Assembly (NCBI RefSeq): GCF_001659605.2 | Contig: NC_035165.2 | Span: 12,396,445-12,460,444, forward strand | DNA: 64,000 nucleotides | Source of the DNA: Manihot esculenta | Lineage: Eukaryota > Streptophyta > Magnoliopsida > Malpighiales > Euphorbiaceae | Reading direction: 5' to 3' | In this document: in pieces, positions 12,581 through 23,756 of the stretch | How the letters are laid out: each line of letters begins with the position of its first letter | Numbering within the stretch: position 1 is the first letter of the stretch | Program-made: the position numbers and the translations under genes | Notes under the pieces: generated by a model | What the model was told of the DNA's origin: nothing | Seen by the model: the letters and a program-made list of their open reading frames with translations, nothing else | Databases searched by the model: none

Positions 12581-13328
12581 TGATGAACTGAGATCCGGTG
12601 CATTCAATGGAATGTATACGCATGGACAAAGGGTTTGATTTTACTGAAAAGTTAATAGATCTGGATGGGTAGTTGAAAATTAATAGGACTGGATACTGGT
12701 TTGTGTATATTAAGATTTGGAGAAAGATATAAGTGAGTAGTGTTCTTATTGAAGCTGAAAGTTTGTCTTTGAATATGGTTGATTCAGGAATATTTATATC
12801 CCAATCGCATAGGTGCACTCTGTCTAACGTTCCATCAGATTGGATAGTGATACGTTGTGGCAGGTATTCCAGGCGACTCAATAATGGTGGACAGTCGGCT
12901 AATAAATGCTAAGCCGGTTGGTCTATATCATGTTCATCGTGTACATCATGTCAGTCAGCCCTATCGCACGTGCAATCATAACTCTAAAAATGTACCAAAG
13001 TGATGATTGATACGTGGGAGGTTGGCTCTCTTCCCTGATCTTATTAAATTGTGCTCAGTTCATTCAATTCATATCGAGATGGGGTCATCTCGATTACTAA
13101 GATCAGTTGCGCGAGTTGTGAAGAGACTTGCTTGTCCGCTTCGAACTTTGATGAAGTTGGTTTATGTATTCTAGACCTTGATAAAATCAGGGGTTGGTGA
13201 TATGATTTTTATATTCCATAGGTCGAACACTTTACTGCCAGACCGAATAAAAATATTTATGAAACTCTTCCAAATTGTGTGCATACATATATGTCACGAT
13301 CTAACGGGCTGTTATTATTATGTTATCA
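12581..13328 (-). repeat. 5' LTR of the Tat-type element
   Basis: Pairs with 423-1167. TGATGAACTG start and TTATCA end, followed by AAACC at 13329-13333. Carries U3-R-U5 for the minus-strand element. No clear TATA box could be assigned. Confidence 0.9.
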
Positions 13329-13503
13329 AAACCAAACCAAACTTAATTAATTCAGTTGGATACTGCTTACCCCCAAATCTATATATCACTACGGCAAGCA
13401 AAACTAATATATTGTTATTATTTTTCAAAGTCTTACGTAACTTATATGTATTTGTTTTAGCAAATATTATTAATTATTTTTTTAGTTTATTCAACATGCA
13501 CTT

Positions 13504-14460
13504 ATTGCAAATAGGCCTGTGCAATCAGTCGGTTCGGTTCCGAACCGAACCGAACGAAAAAACTGAAAATCGAAATCTTAAAATTTTAAAAACCGAAAAA
13601 ACCGATTATGATGATATAACCGAACCAAACCGAACCGATAAAAATCGGTTCGGTTCGGTTCGGTTCGGTTCGATTCAAACCGAAATCTGCAATTAAGTTT
13701 TATTCCATATATATATATATTTTCCTTTTAAGGCAGAACTCACACAAGCGAAGTTAACCGGTAGATTGAGAAATAAAAACTATGGAAGACGCGAAGCACC
13801 CCCGTCTCATCCTCCATGAATTCCTTTCCCTCGACGAATGCAAGGAATTGTAATTCATTCATAAGAGTAGCAGCACTGTTGGATATCGTCCCAACGTCTT
13901 CTCCACCACTCTCTCTCATCTCATCGCTACAAATTGTCCCCATTTTATCATCCCTTTCCTTCCCATCCGAGGTTATTTTTCTTTCCTTTTGTTTTCTTGG
14001 TCTGTTAGTTTCCTTCATACATTGGTCTCTCTCTCTCTCTTTCTTTTACTTTTACTTTTTTCTTTTCGAGGATAGAGAGGTTGAAAGAGAAGGTGGAGGC
14101 GTTCTTTGACTGTGAATATGAGCTATTCGTGGAATTCACTGGTTTGATTAGGTGGGTTTTGTGTTTCTTTTTCTCTTTAGTCTAATGCTACTGATCCTGA
14201 TACCCACCGAAATATGTTGGGTATCAGAGGGGGAGGGGGAGGGGGAGGGCTTGGGCTTGGGATTAGAACCGAAATCGGTTATTTCGGTTTGATCGGTTAT
14301 TTAACACGTTTAAACCGAACCGAACCGAAAACCGAATAATTTTAAATATACTAACCGAACCAAACCGATCATTCCGATTAACCGAACCGAAAAACCAAAA
14401 TTAATCGGTTCGGTTCGGTTTTTCAGTTTAAACCGAAATCTGCACAGGCCTAATTGCAAA
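13504..14460. mobile_element. hAT-like non-autonomous element with captured gene exons
   Basis: The element at 13512-14452 (941 bp) has terminal inverted repeats TAGGCCTGTGCA / TGCACAGGCCTA and a perfect 8-bp target duplication ATTGCAAA (13504-13511, 14453-14460). An 8-bp duplication with TAG...CTA ends fits the hAT superfamily. Subterminal zones (13530-13690 and 14265-14440) are packed with GGTTCGGTT / AACCGAACC motifs in both orientations, plausible transposase-binding repeats. There is no transposase. The middle carries a host-gene fragment (separate entry), a (CT)n run and an AT run at 13706-13721. Confidence 0.9.
13782..14151 (+). pseudogene. Captured fragment of a PKHD-type 2OG-Fe(II) hydroxylase gene
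   Basis: Exon 1 (13782-13971) starts with ATG and encodes 63 codons with blocks HPRLILHEFLSLDECKEL and TVGYRPNVFSTTLSHLIAT. One in-frame TAA sits at codon 24, where related proteins have Glu. A GT donor follows at 13972. A T-rich intron ends at GATAG, and exon 2 (14076-14151) continues in frame with RERLKEKVEAFF and CEYELFVEFTGLI before an AG/GT donor at 14152. These blocks recall the uncharacterized PKHD-type hydroxylase family typified by Arabidopsis At1g22950. The downstream exons with the iron-binding His-x-Asp are absent. Splice signals survive, so the capture was of genomic DNA, not cDNA. Family assignment is from memory of the conserved blocks. Confidence 0.72.
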
Positions 14461-16595
14461 GGATAGACTAATATATTAAATTAATATTAAGATTTTTTTA
14501 AAAAATAATTCTGAAATGGGTTCAAACTTAATTGAGATTTTTTAAAAATTAAAATTTGTGTTTATTGCTAAAATAATTTTGAGTGCTAAAGAAATTAAAA
14601 TGAGTTTCAATTGAGATTTAAGATTAAAATTTTTATAGTTTTGGAGATTACTTCAAAGAATCATACAAAGGGATAAATAAAATTCAATAATGATAATAAT
14701 AATAATAAATAAATAAAAGGAGTAGCATTTTTTGTTTTTAGTAAAGAAAAAAAATATATTCTTTTTGGGGTTCCAAAACGTTTTATTCAAATACACGCTA
14801 CGCAGCTGTCCAAGGTCCAGATTTTTCATGGCTCACCTAAACCAGTCTTGTCTCCATATTCAACTCCATCCATCCATGCATCCTCTCTTTCTTCCAAAAT
14901 AAAAATAAATAAACAAACAGCTCATACATCCCATTCATTTCTAACATTGGCCAGTTATTTTCTTTTATTTTATTCTTAATTTTTCGAATTTTTAAGGATA
15001 TGGAAATTTTGATAGCATGTGACGTGAGTGGAGTTGACCTTACAAACCAGGAGGCAATTGGCCGCCAAAGCGTTTTGAAAAGTATTAAAATTTGAAATAA
15101 AAGATAAGAGTGCTTAGTGCTTCTGTTGCATGGAAGAGGAAATTAAGAGGACGCCCACTTGCATTTTACGTGGAGATGTTTTTTCCAATCATTTTCTCTT
15201 ATTTACCTCCTCACAGATTGCATTGCAGCATCCACATAAGCAAAGCTTATTATGCTGCTTTGCATATACTCATCCTGTAGAAACTTTTAAAGGATAAATA
15301 CAAGAACAGAAACTAAGCCAAATGTAATCACATAAGAAAAGGAGAGTGTTGATACTCAGCTACTTATAGCTTATATATTCCTACTATAAACAACGAGGAC
15401 ATCAACACACTGATACCGGTTTCAATGAATTCATTTCTTAACATTTAATTAGCAACTTTCATCATACAACTCTCCACAGTTGATTATCCCTTTGGTGATT
15501 TACGGCAAGCTTCTCTAGCCTGATTTATTTTCCAATTGTAATTAAAAGAAGAAAGACCAACGAATCAAATTGCAATTGAGGTGGTTTATTGATTGGAGAG
15601 TTCAATGCTCACATGGTTGATGTATGTTTGCCAATGTCAGCGTACTAATCTTTGGTATTTTTCTAAAATTATTTTAATTTTCTATTTTACTAAGAAAAAT
15701 AATTTTTGTTATCAATTTTTTTATCTCTTAAAAATTAGAAAATGCGAAAATATTTCTTGAAATACAAAACCATATTGTTATTCAAAAGTAAATTAATGTA
15801 AAAAAATATATAATTATAAATAAATATATGATCTGTTTCTAAATATTTTTAAAACCCATATTCAACATAGCCACAATAGAAAAAGAAACCAAGAAACAGC
15901 GGAGACTTGGGAAAAAAAATTTGCGTTTTAGCTATGGGATTTAATTCAAAAGATTACCACGTAGTAAGTGAAAACTGTCCACAAAAAGTTTCACTCGTAA
16001 CATTGGTATTTTTAATCCAAATACAGGCAAAAGCAAACTCCAAATATTTTGGGACTAATACATTTGAAACATTTACCAAGCCACAAAAAGGTCGCAAAGT
16101 TTCCAAGAACTAAGGATGATTTTCACATACCATTTCACAATTTTAGAGACAAATAGGTAATCTGTCGTATGAGAAAATGTGGTATGTTTCTATAAGATTT
16201 CCTGTTCCAACACCGATAAAAAGATAAAATCACACATCTGCATGCACCAATTTCAGTTTCATTCTGTTTATAAATATTGAAAAATAAAGCAGGAAGATAA
16301 GAATACACACTTTTTCTATGATGTTCACTACAAATTTGAGATCAGCAATAAATTCAGACAAATTAATTGGAGATGAAAGAGAAACTAAGTGATATATATC
16401 TAGAAACATAAATGGAAAGAGGATAAACATCTAAAAGCATACTGCTACACACAAAAGGAAATGCCTTTGGACTTGTAAACAAATCAAGGAGGCCACGGGA
16501 GGAAAAGTGTGCAAAAATAAAACAGAAACTGCACATTTTCTAGAATTTAGGATAATCTCCCAGGCTGAAATCTATGATTTTTCGATTAAAAAGCC

Positions 16596-16761
16596 CAAAG
16601 TTCTGTGTTCTACTTTTATTTCCCTAGCTACTTACGCTGTCTGCAATGACGAGCTTAGAAGCATGCAAAACTTCAGTTTTTTTACCATCGCCCTCTCGGC
16701 CACAGCATTCAATTCCTAACTGAACCAAAATAATAGCATAAATCCTTCACAATGCAGAACA

Positions 16762-16837
<76 letters not shown>

Positions 16838-17402
16838 GATATTTCAAAAGTTATATTATATCTTACGAGTTACGATTTGATTCCATTCTTAGTATAAGAA
16901 ATTAGGATTTCAATCTTGATTTGGTTCTCAATTTGACATGACAATTATCCTGGAATCATTTCAAGGGCTGAAAAGTCTAAAGTTTGAGTTCCAATAAAAG
17001 TCAACCATACCAAAACAAATCACCAGTGTTTTTCCTTAATTCCTTGTCTACCGCAAATTGCACTGAAGGCAAACATTTTCTTTTTACGCTCATATGCAGT
17101 ACTGCAAAGTTACAACACAAATTCTGCGAATAAACATTTCTTAAGAGAATGGAGACTCATCAGACCAGAAAATTATCATAGTTAGGAATCCATGCACCGG
17201 CCAAAATAGCGGCAAAGTTGACAAGCTACAGAATGATAGCCAAAGTTCTCTGTTCTCCTTTTCGTTCCCTAGCTCCTCACCCTGCCTGCAATGTCGCGCT
17301 TAAAAACATGCAAAACTTCAGTTTGACTATCGCCCTCTCGGCCATAGTATCCCATTCCTAACTGAACAAAATAATAGTATCAATCCTTGACAATGCAGAA
17401 CA
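16596..17402. repeat. Dispersed direct duplication of ~165 bp
   Basis: 16596-16761 and 17238-17402 align from AAAGTTCT(G/C)TGTTCT through ATGCAAAACTTCAGTTT and CGCCCTCTCGGCCA to CAATGCAGAACA. Both copies have one long minus-strand open stretch with matching words (GREGD, TEVLHV/A), which might be an exon remnant, but no gene could be named. Confidence 0.75.
16764..16831. repeat. (AT)n microsatellite
   Basis: About 34 uninterrupted AT units. Confidence 0.95.
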
Positions 17403-18543
17403 TTTGGAATGAACAGTTCCACGTGTGAAATTAGTATTATTGTGTTGGTGCCCTGAAGTTCAAATCACAACAGGTACACTTAATTGGTTTGCTTTCTGAT
17501 ACAAAGTATGAGAAATGACACTCTTAAAATGGCTTCAGCACATGCAGACTAAAATTCAATCCACAAGACCCCTTCAAGCTGTTCTCTGCTAACCACAAGT
17601 TCCTTGCAATAATATATCTTGAGAACGGCTAAGATTATGAAACCAGTTGTTGAACCCAGATTGCTGCTAATTACTGCCAAGGGTAGTTTACCAATGTGGT
17701 CAGTTGCCAAAGGGATCATTTGCTCAACAAACACGAGAGGGAAACACCCAAAATTCAAGATTCCTCTATGCCACGTCCAAACCTAGCACTGGAAAGCTCC
17801 TCAAATGAAAGTATGAAACCTTTTCAGTTCATGATAATCAGAGAACTAACCCAGCATATTGATCAACTATTTATTGACCTGGTAGCAACATTCGCAACTA
17901 AGATGATGAAAATCACCTGCAGCATTTTCCATGAGCATTCAGAGACCAAAGCTTGCTGTGAACATTAGATCACTATCTTCCTTAGTGCTGAATTATTCAC
18001 AGTAATACTGAAACGAATGTATGTTACAAGTGCCAGCTTACAAAAGATTCTAAAACTCAATCAATTAGATCCATATCAATCACTCCATTCACTTACTAGC
18101 ATAATTCCACTGATTTCCCAATATGATAATAAATATAGTTAAAAAGAAGGAAGAGAAGGAATAAGGAACAATATGGCTAAGTGCACAAACCATAGGAAGA
18201 CAAATGAGTTCACAGCTTCAGACTTGAGGCCTCATTGCCTGGATCTGCACACAAGGCACACACAAAGGAACCTTACTGACCTATTTGACTAGGTGCTGTG
18301 AGATAGGAAATTGGATAAAGGCACATAAGCAAGAACACTTCTCCAGTCTCTTGTCTACAGACATGGGAAATTGGATAAATACAAAATCTGCATTACCTAT
18401 GTTGAGTATAAATAATATATAAAAGTTTCAGGATGAACAGAAAATCAAATGAAAGCTAGGCAGATAGCTCTCTCCCAAACGGTTGTCCCTAGTATAGGTT
18501 ATATTCAGCACAGTGCAAATATATAATGCAAGCTAGTACCTTT

Positions 18544-20739
18544 TCAACTTGACAGAAGTGTACATCCCTTTGCTTTCAATTTTGACTCCAGACCAAAAAA
18601 CTTCAATCCTGACACCACCAAGTCCGCTGTCTTCCTCTTCATGTGTTCAATTAATATTTCATCATAAACAATTGTCTTGGCTTCTGACAGAAGTTTGAGC
18701 TCTTTCAATTTTGTAAACACTTTCCGTGCCTCTTCCAATGTCCCATGCTTGCACATGCCAGAGATAATAGCAGAATATATGACCTCATTGGGAGGACAAC
18801 CCTCCTGCATCATCTCATTCAGCACTTCTATCACCTTTTCAGCCTCACCTAATTTACAAACATGAAGAATTGTAAGAGTGTACTTAAATTCCATGGGGCC
18901 ACTTGTAACATTGCCTAAGCAGTCACGAACTAGCATTATGGCTTCATCAATCTCTCCAATATTACAAAGCCCTTTAGTGAGAGAACAATAGGCAGCCACA
19001 GATGGGACACCAGACATCTCAATTATTTTATTATGACACCTACAAGCCTCTTGGATATTTCCATCTTCGACAAAACATATAACCGCAATACTGTAAGTAG
19101 TTGAGTCAGGTTCAAAATTCAAGTTCTTCATTTCATTGAAAAGTGATAATGCCTTCTTCACCTCACCAATCTTGAGAAGTGCCTCCATAAGAATATTGTA
19201 GACTGGAACACTACTATAACCTTTCACTTTTAGGTCCTCAAACACTTCCAAGGCCATCATAATCCTTTCCTTCTTCTCAACCACAAATGAGAAGAATTTG
19301 GAAATATCATCAATAACAGAGAATCCCAACTTGTTCATCTCCACAAGCAGCCTGCAAAAACCATCCATCCTTTTCATCTCCGCATAAGACACCAACATAG
19401 GATTCACTGTCTTAAAGTCTGGCTCAAGACCCTCTTGTTGTAAAACCTGAAAAAGAGTATGAGCCTTATCTACCCGCTTCACATTACAGAGACCTTCAAT
19501 AAGTGAATTATAAATTCTCAAATCAGCCCTATAGCCAGAATCAACCAAATCCTTCAACAAATCACAAGCTGATCCCACCTTTCCATTCTCCACGAATGCC
19601 TCGACCAGTGTTCCATAAATCGCTCTATCAATCAAAATTCCCTTCTCCTTCATCTCCTTAAACAATTCATATCCCTTCCCTACCCTCCCTCCTTTACACA
19701 ACCCTGCAACTAAAGTCACATAAGCCATCACATCTGGATTCACTCCATCTCTCTTCATCTCCTCCCAAACCTGCAAACTTCCATCCAAATTCCCTTCTCC
19801 AACCAGCACCTTGATCATAGCTGTGTATGCAAAAACATCCGGTTTACACAAATTCATCCTCATTCTTCCTAAAAGTTCCATCGCTTCCTCTATCCTGCCG
19901 TCCTTACACAATCCCTTTACCAACATCATATATGTAAGACTGTCTTCCACCAACCCATCACTCCTAAAATCCTCATATACTGATAGTGCTAAATCCAAAT
20001 GACCCGTTTTAATTAGAGCATCCATAATTTTATTATACAAGAAAGCACGGGGTTTGACACCGAATTTCTTCATCTTTTGATACACATAGTAAACTCTAAG
20101 TCCCCTATGCGCATCAGAATGCATTCTAATCAAAATCTCAAATTGTTTCTCAGTAGGTGGCTTCCCTTGTGAATCCATTAACTCAGGTAACTGATCAGCA
20201 GCACGAAATAAGCTGCTTCTATTCAAACAATAAGCAAAAGCATTATAAGAAGCGAAATTGTGCTTGTACCCTTTCTGCTTACCAGCCCAGTGAAAGAATT
20301 TGGATGCCAGGTGAGGGTTATTTTCGACTTTTAGCACTTCGGCGACAAGGTCCGGCGTCACTCGGCGGAGCTTGCGTAGTTCCGTTACCACCGGTGGACC
20401 CCAGTGGTTGCCGTTCTTCCGAAAGGCGTCGATGATGAAGCGAGAGATTGGAGAGAGGAGACGGGAAACTCTTGTAAGTGAATGGTTGTGGGCTAAAGGT
20501 GGGGGCTTGGAGGCCTGTGGTGGTGGCGATGGATTTTGCGGGTCCCATTTTTGGAGGTCAAATGGCACAAAACGAGAAGTTAGCGGTGGTGGTGATTTTA
20601 TTGTCTGGCGGTTGGAGAAGAGGCCGCCGCGGACGACAGGGCGATTTTGGGAAGGCTTGCGATGACCGTAGAAGAAGTAAGGTTTAACAGGTTTCGGGTT
20701 TGGCATTTCATTGGTTACTTGATCCCTTTCATTTCTCAA
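18544..20739 (-). CDS. P-class pentatricopeptide repeat protein, 731 codons, intronless
   Basis: A single open frame with a stop just after CTTCTGTCAAG. The annotated Met opens a short extension; the second Met, at codon 12 (20706), begins MPNPKPVKPYFFYGHRKPSQ and is a likelier start. Residues 1-100 are Pro/Ser/Arg-rich, fitting an organelle transit peptide. From about residue 165 to 700 it is a run of roughly a dozen or more 35-residue PPR units (YNKIMDALIKTGHLDLALS, AYTAMIKVLVGEGNLDGSL, YNSLIEGLCNVKRVDKAHT, YSAIISGMCKHGTLEEARK). There is no E or DYW tail, so it is P-class. Such proteins bind single-stranded organellar RNA one base per repeat and act in processing, stability or translation in mitochondria or plastids. 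The N-terminal signature and length recall Arabidopsis At4g20740 (EMB3131), which is a hypothesis. The frame is fully open and it is the only convincing host gene in the window. Confidence 0.95.
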   Translation of the reverse strand: MRNERDQVTNEMPNPKPVKPYFFYGHRKPSQNRPVVRGGLFSNRQTIKSPPPLTSRFVPFDLQKWDPQNPSPPPQASKPPPLAHNHSLTRVSRLLSPISRFIIDAFRKNGNHWGPPVVTELRKLRRVTPDLVAEVLKVENNPHLASKFFHWAGKQKGYKHNFASYNAFAYCLNRSSLFRAADQLPELMDSQGKPPTEKQFEILIRMHSDAHRGLRVYYVYQKMKKFGVKPRAFLYNKIMDALIKTGHLDLALSVYEDFRSDGLVEDSLTYMMLVKGLCKDGRIEEAMELLGRMRMNLCKPDVFAYTAMIKVLVGEGNLDGSLQVWEEMKRDGVNPDVMAYVTLVAGLCKGGRVGKGYELFKEMKEKGILIDRAIYGTLVEAFVENGKVGSACDLLKDLVDSGYRADLRIYNSLIEGLCNVKRVDKAHTLFQVLQQEGLEPDFKTVNPMLVSYAEMKRMDGFCRLLVEMNKLGFSVIDDISKFFSFVVEKKERIMMALEVFEDLKVKGYSSVPVYNILMEALLKIGEVKKALSLFNEMKNLNFEPDSTTYSIAVICFVEDGNIQEACRCHNKIIEMSGVPSVAAYCSLTKGLCNIGEIDEAIMLVRDCLGNVTSGPMEFKYTLTILHVCKLGEAEKVIEVLNEMMQEGCPPNEVIYSAIISGMCKHGTLEEARKVFTKLKELKLLSEAKTIVYDEILIEHMKRKTADLVVSGLKFFGLESKLKAKGCTLLSS

Positions 20740-23196
20740 ATTTCAGGAGCTTCCCCTTGTTTGGATGGACGGAAAAAGAGAAAGAAAGGAAAATTTTTGG
20801 TGGTATACTTAATATGCAGTCCTCTCGTAAAAAAACTCATTGATTTTTCATGGAAAAACTGTATATTAACAAAGAAAAAGCCTTTGACGCAAGGAAAAAC
20901 TGTGCATTCTCATGGCATTCCTATCTGTTTTTACCTCATAGATCTAACAAGATTGAGATCATAACCACAGAAGCTTTAAATCAAAGAAAAATGCCAATGT
21001 TTTTTTATTCCTAAAAACAGTGTTGTACATTAATCATATTAGAGGATAGTAAAAAAATAATTGGTGTATAAAATTATATTTAAAAAGAAAGAGATTGATA
21101 GTTAGAATCATGCACATCTAAAGAAGATATTAAAATATGTTGGCGCATTGATCAATTGTTTGGTCATTTTTTAAGGAGTAAAAAATGGTAGAAAAATAAA
21201 AACAAAAATCTTCAGCTAACATATCAGACATAGGAGTTAACTCTAGAATTTCTATATTGTTTTCTCAATGTTTCTTGGAGGCAATTCTAGGAAATATAAG
21301 CATAAAAAAAATGATTTTATTATTATACATATAAATGCATACAAAATCACCATATAAATAAAAAATGAATATATTTTTTAAAATAATCATAAAAAGAAAC
21401 TATATTAGCTAAAAAGAAAAAGAGGGAGCCATAAATTATAATATTGAAATTAAAATTTAAATATTTGTAAAATATTTTTTTACAAATTAATTATTAGGTA
21501 TTATTATATTACTATCCCAAAGTCAGGTATTACCGGTAAAAATTATCTAAAAAATATATTAAAATATTTTAAAATTTTAAAATATTTACTAATTAGTTAT
21601 TTTATTATTTTTATTAAGTAAATTAATCCAAAAGGCATATATTGTCATTTGAATTTATAGATTATCATATACAATAAACCTAACAATGGCTTAGAGTTTA
21701 GTCCTAAACAATTTAAAATGCAAATGATCGCAAAACATAGCAAAATCCAAATTTAAGAGGTGGATAGATATTTTCAAAAAAAAACTCGAAAAAATGAGAT
21801 AATAGTACGATTGTCTTAAGCTGAACAGCATGAAAGTTTTTCCGAGCCAAGTCCTACTTGTTTGAATGGGCTTATAACAACATTAAATCACCTCTAGCAC
21901 TAAGAAACAAGATAACTTAATTAGCCCCTTCAGTATTTATAACAAACTTACCTATACTATAAAATTCATCCAAAGATATACACTCATGCCAAAATAATAG
22001 TATTTAAACTAGATAGTAGAAGGAAGGATCTCACTAAGGCAAAACACAATATTCTAAATATTTAAAACAGTTATATGTTTGTTTACCTATTAAATCATAG
22101 ATAAAATTTAATAATTTGTTTTGCACTCAAGTCTATTACTCTACAAATCACTACATCAGGGTTCTTATTTTTCAATTCACCTGTACCTTACAATATCACA
22201 TATCTTGAATCCAAATTGATTTAGGCCTGTTTCACAAATGCACAAGCCAACTGCACATTTACCAAAATTTGTAAAACAGTTAAAAGAGCATTCAAAATGA
22301 AGTGTTTATATCAAAGCGAAAGGATGAAAACATGTGCGTAGTCCACACAAACAGTAAGAGTGAGTGTGTAGCTTTATTTTTTCATCCCTCTTTTTTATTA
22401 TGTGGACATTTAGTAATAGAAGCTACGGCAACGTTATATATTTTTGCTCTCTTGCCATTTGCAAAAAGTTAAAAGAAAAATTATAATATATCGATAAAAT
22501 GATTAGTAAAAATATATTATGTGATACGAGAAAGTCGTGGTATGTGTAAGAATAGAGATGAACCGATAGGATAACCAAATGGCAAGTGCAACTGAAACTT
22601 ATGTGTATATTGAAGAAGACAAGCCTTTAGCACAAGGAAACATTGTGCATTTTCATGGAATTCCTATCATTTTTTATACTTTAAGATCTATTAAGATAGA
22701 GATTAGGATTGATAAACCACGTAAGGATTAAATTGAAGAAAGAGACCAATGATTTTTTTTTATCTAAAACTAGTGCTGCACTTTAATCATTTAGATGATA
22801 GTAAAAAAATAATTGGTATTATAAATTATACTTAAAAAGAAATAGATTAGAATCATACATATCTATAAAGGAGATTAAAGTAGGTTGGTGCATTGATCAT
22901 TTGTTTGGTCATTGTTTAACAAGTGAAAAAGAAGACTTAGTAGAAAAATGAAAACAAAAATCTTCAGCAGCATATCAGAAGTAAGAGTTAACTCCAAAAT
23001 TTCTACACTGATACCTAAAGTAGGGCTTTTTGGGATTTTGGAGTCCAAAACAAATATTCAGTGTTTTGAATTTAACTCAAAGTTATTTGGTAATTTGAGA
23101 TTTGACTATCTAAGTGGCAGTCAAATCAAGTGTAACTCCATACCTAGCCTGATGTTTTTGTCAAAAGTGCAAAACATATCAGTAGTATAGGAATCT
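20740..23196. other. AT-rich intergenic region upstream of the PPR gene
   Basis: No gene recognised. The first few hundred bases are the likely promoter region of the PPR gene, but no TATA box was convincing. A pair of ~380-bp direct repeats lies within. Confidence 0.6.
20878..23004. repeat. Pair of ~380-bp direct repeats
   Basis: 20878-21252 and 22620-23004 align from AAGCCTTT through GATAGTAAAAAAATAATTGGT and GCATTGATCA to GAGTTAACTC. They are diverged by many substitutions and small indels. The ends are not clearly TG/CA and no target duplication was found, so this may be an old segmental duplication or a very old LTR pair around 1.4 kb of anonymous AT-rich DNA. Confidence 0.75.
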
Positions 23197-23216
23197 CTGC
23201 CTGCCAACATTTAAAA

Positions 23217-23398
23217 TTTTTTTATTTAAAAATTTGGAAGATTTATAATTTAGTCTCTAGGTATTGTTATTATTAACAAATCAGTTTCTATATTTTTAGA
23301 AATCTATTAAAACATTTTTATCTTTTCTTTCCGTCAATAAAATAGTCATTCCATTTATTTCTGCCATTAAAAATATAACAAAAGACCAAATTACTCTC
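23217..23398 (+). repeat. Left arm of an inverted repeat flanking the copia insertion
   Basis: Matches the reverse complement of about 55875-56055 (shared words include CCGTCAATAAAATAGTCATT and ATTTATTTCTGCCATTAAAAATA). A MITE- or MULE-like inverted-repeat element probably stood here before the copia element inserted into its CT-rich centre. Confidence 0.65.
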
Positions 23399-23417
23399 TT
23401 TTTTTCTTCCTCCTCCT

Positions 23418-23619
23418 TGTTGGAAACAATATTCTATCATAATTGTAATTAATCAGTTATTAACATTACCATAGTTAGCACAATCCTAGCATGATTCTAG
23501 GCGATAATTAATAATATAATCATAGGCATAATTGATCATATCTTGTGCTATATAATCCATGTATCCTATTATACAGAAAGCAAGAAAATGAAAAATATTT
23601 TTCTTCCTATAATTCTAGA
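23418..23619 (+). repeat. 5' LTR of the old copia element
   Basis: Starts TGTTGGAAAC and ends AATTCTAGA directly before TGGTATCAAAG. Closely related to 54392-54592. The 3' end is GA rather than CA. Confidence 0.9.
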
Positions 23620-23632
23620 TGGTATCAAAGCG
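23620..23632 (+). promoter_or_regulatory. Primer-binding site, initiator Met tRNA type
   Basis: TGGTATCAAAGCG abuts the LTR; it differs by one base from the usual TGGTATCAGAGC complement of plant tRNA-iMet. Confidence 0.85.
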
Positions 23633-23756
23633 AGTTTCGGTCTAAGAGTTTAGCTGACCTTTCCCAACCTTCTCTAACCGAGAAACAGCAATGATCGATT
23701 CTTCTAGCTAGAGTCTAGCCGATCAATCCCAGGCAGTAACTGATCCAATAGCAGAC

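Larger units (their letters stand above)
418..13333 (-). mobile_element. Tat-lineage Ty3/gypsy LTR retrotransposon, degenerate, with nested solo LTR
   Basis: Two diverged direct repeats at 423-1167 and 12581-13328 start TGAT and end TTATCA. They are flanked by an identical 5-bp target duplication AAACC (418-422 and 13329-13333). Read on the minus strand the order is 5' LTR, primer-binding-like site, gag (about 10409-9425), protease/RT/RNase H (about 8300-7204), integrase (about 7106-6137), two tandem-repeat blocks, an antisense pseudogene and the 3' LTR. The RNase H has the EYEALI...DSQLVVNQV type seen in Tat elements, and an extra antisense ORF before the 3' LTR is also known from Tat-group elements such as Grande. 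All coding parts carry stops or frame breaks and the RT has an internal deletion, so the element is dead. A pyrimidine-rich tract at about 1172-1186 (purine-rich on the element strand) next to the 3' LTR is a plausible polypurine tract. The stretch 8300-9425 is degraded gag-to-protease spacer without a clear domain. Confidence 0.9.
14461..18543. other. AT-rich intergenic region, no gene recognised
   Basis: About 4 kb without a credible ORF. It holds a long (AT)n microsatellite at 16764-16831 and a duplicated ~165-bp segment (16596-16761 and 17238-17402). The last few hundred bases before 18544 would contain the 3' UTR of the minus-strand PPR gene, but no polyadenylation signal could be fixed. 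Confidence 0.6.

Noticed and set aside
20878..23004. LTR pair of a complete retrotransposon
   Set aside because: Ends are not TG/CA, no TSD, and the interior shows no retroelement coding blocks; kept only as direct repeats.
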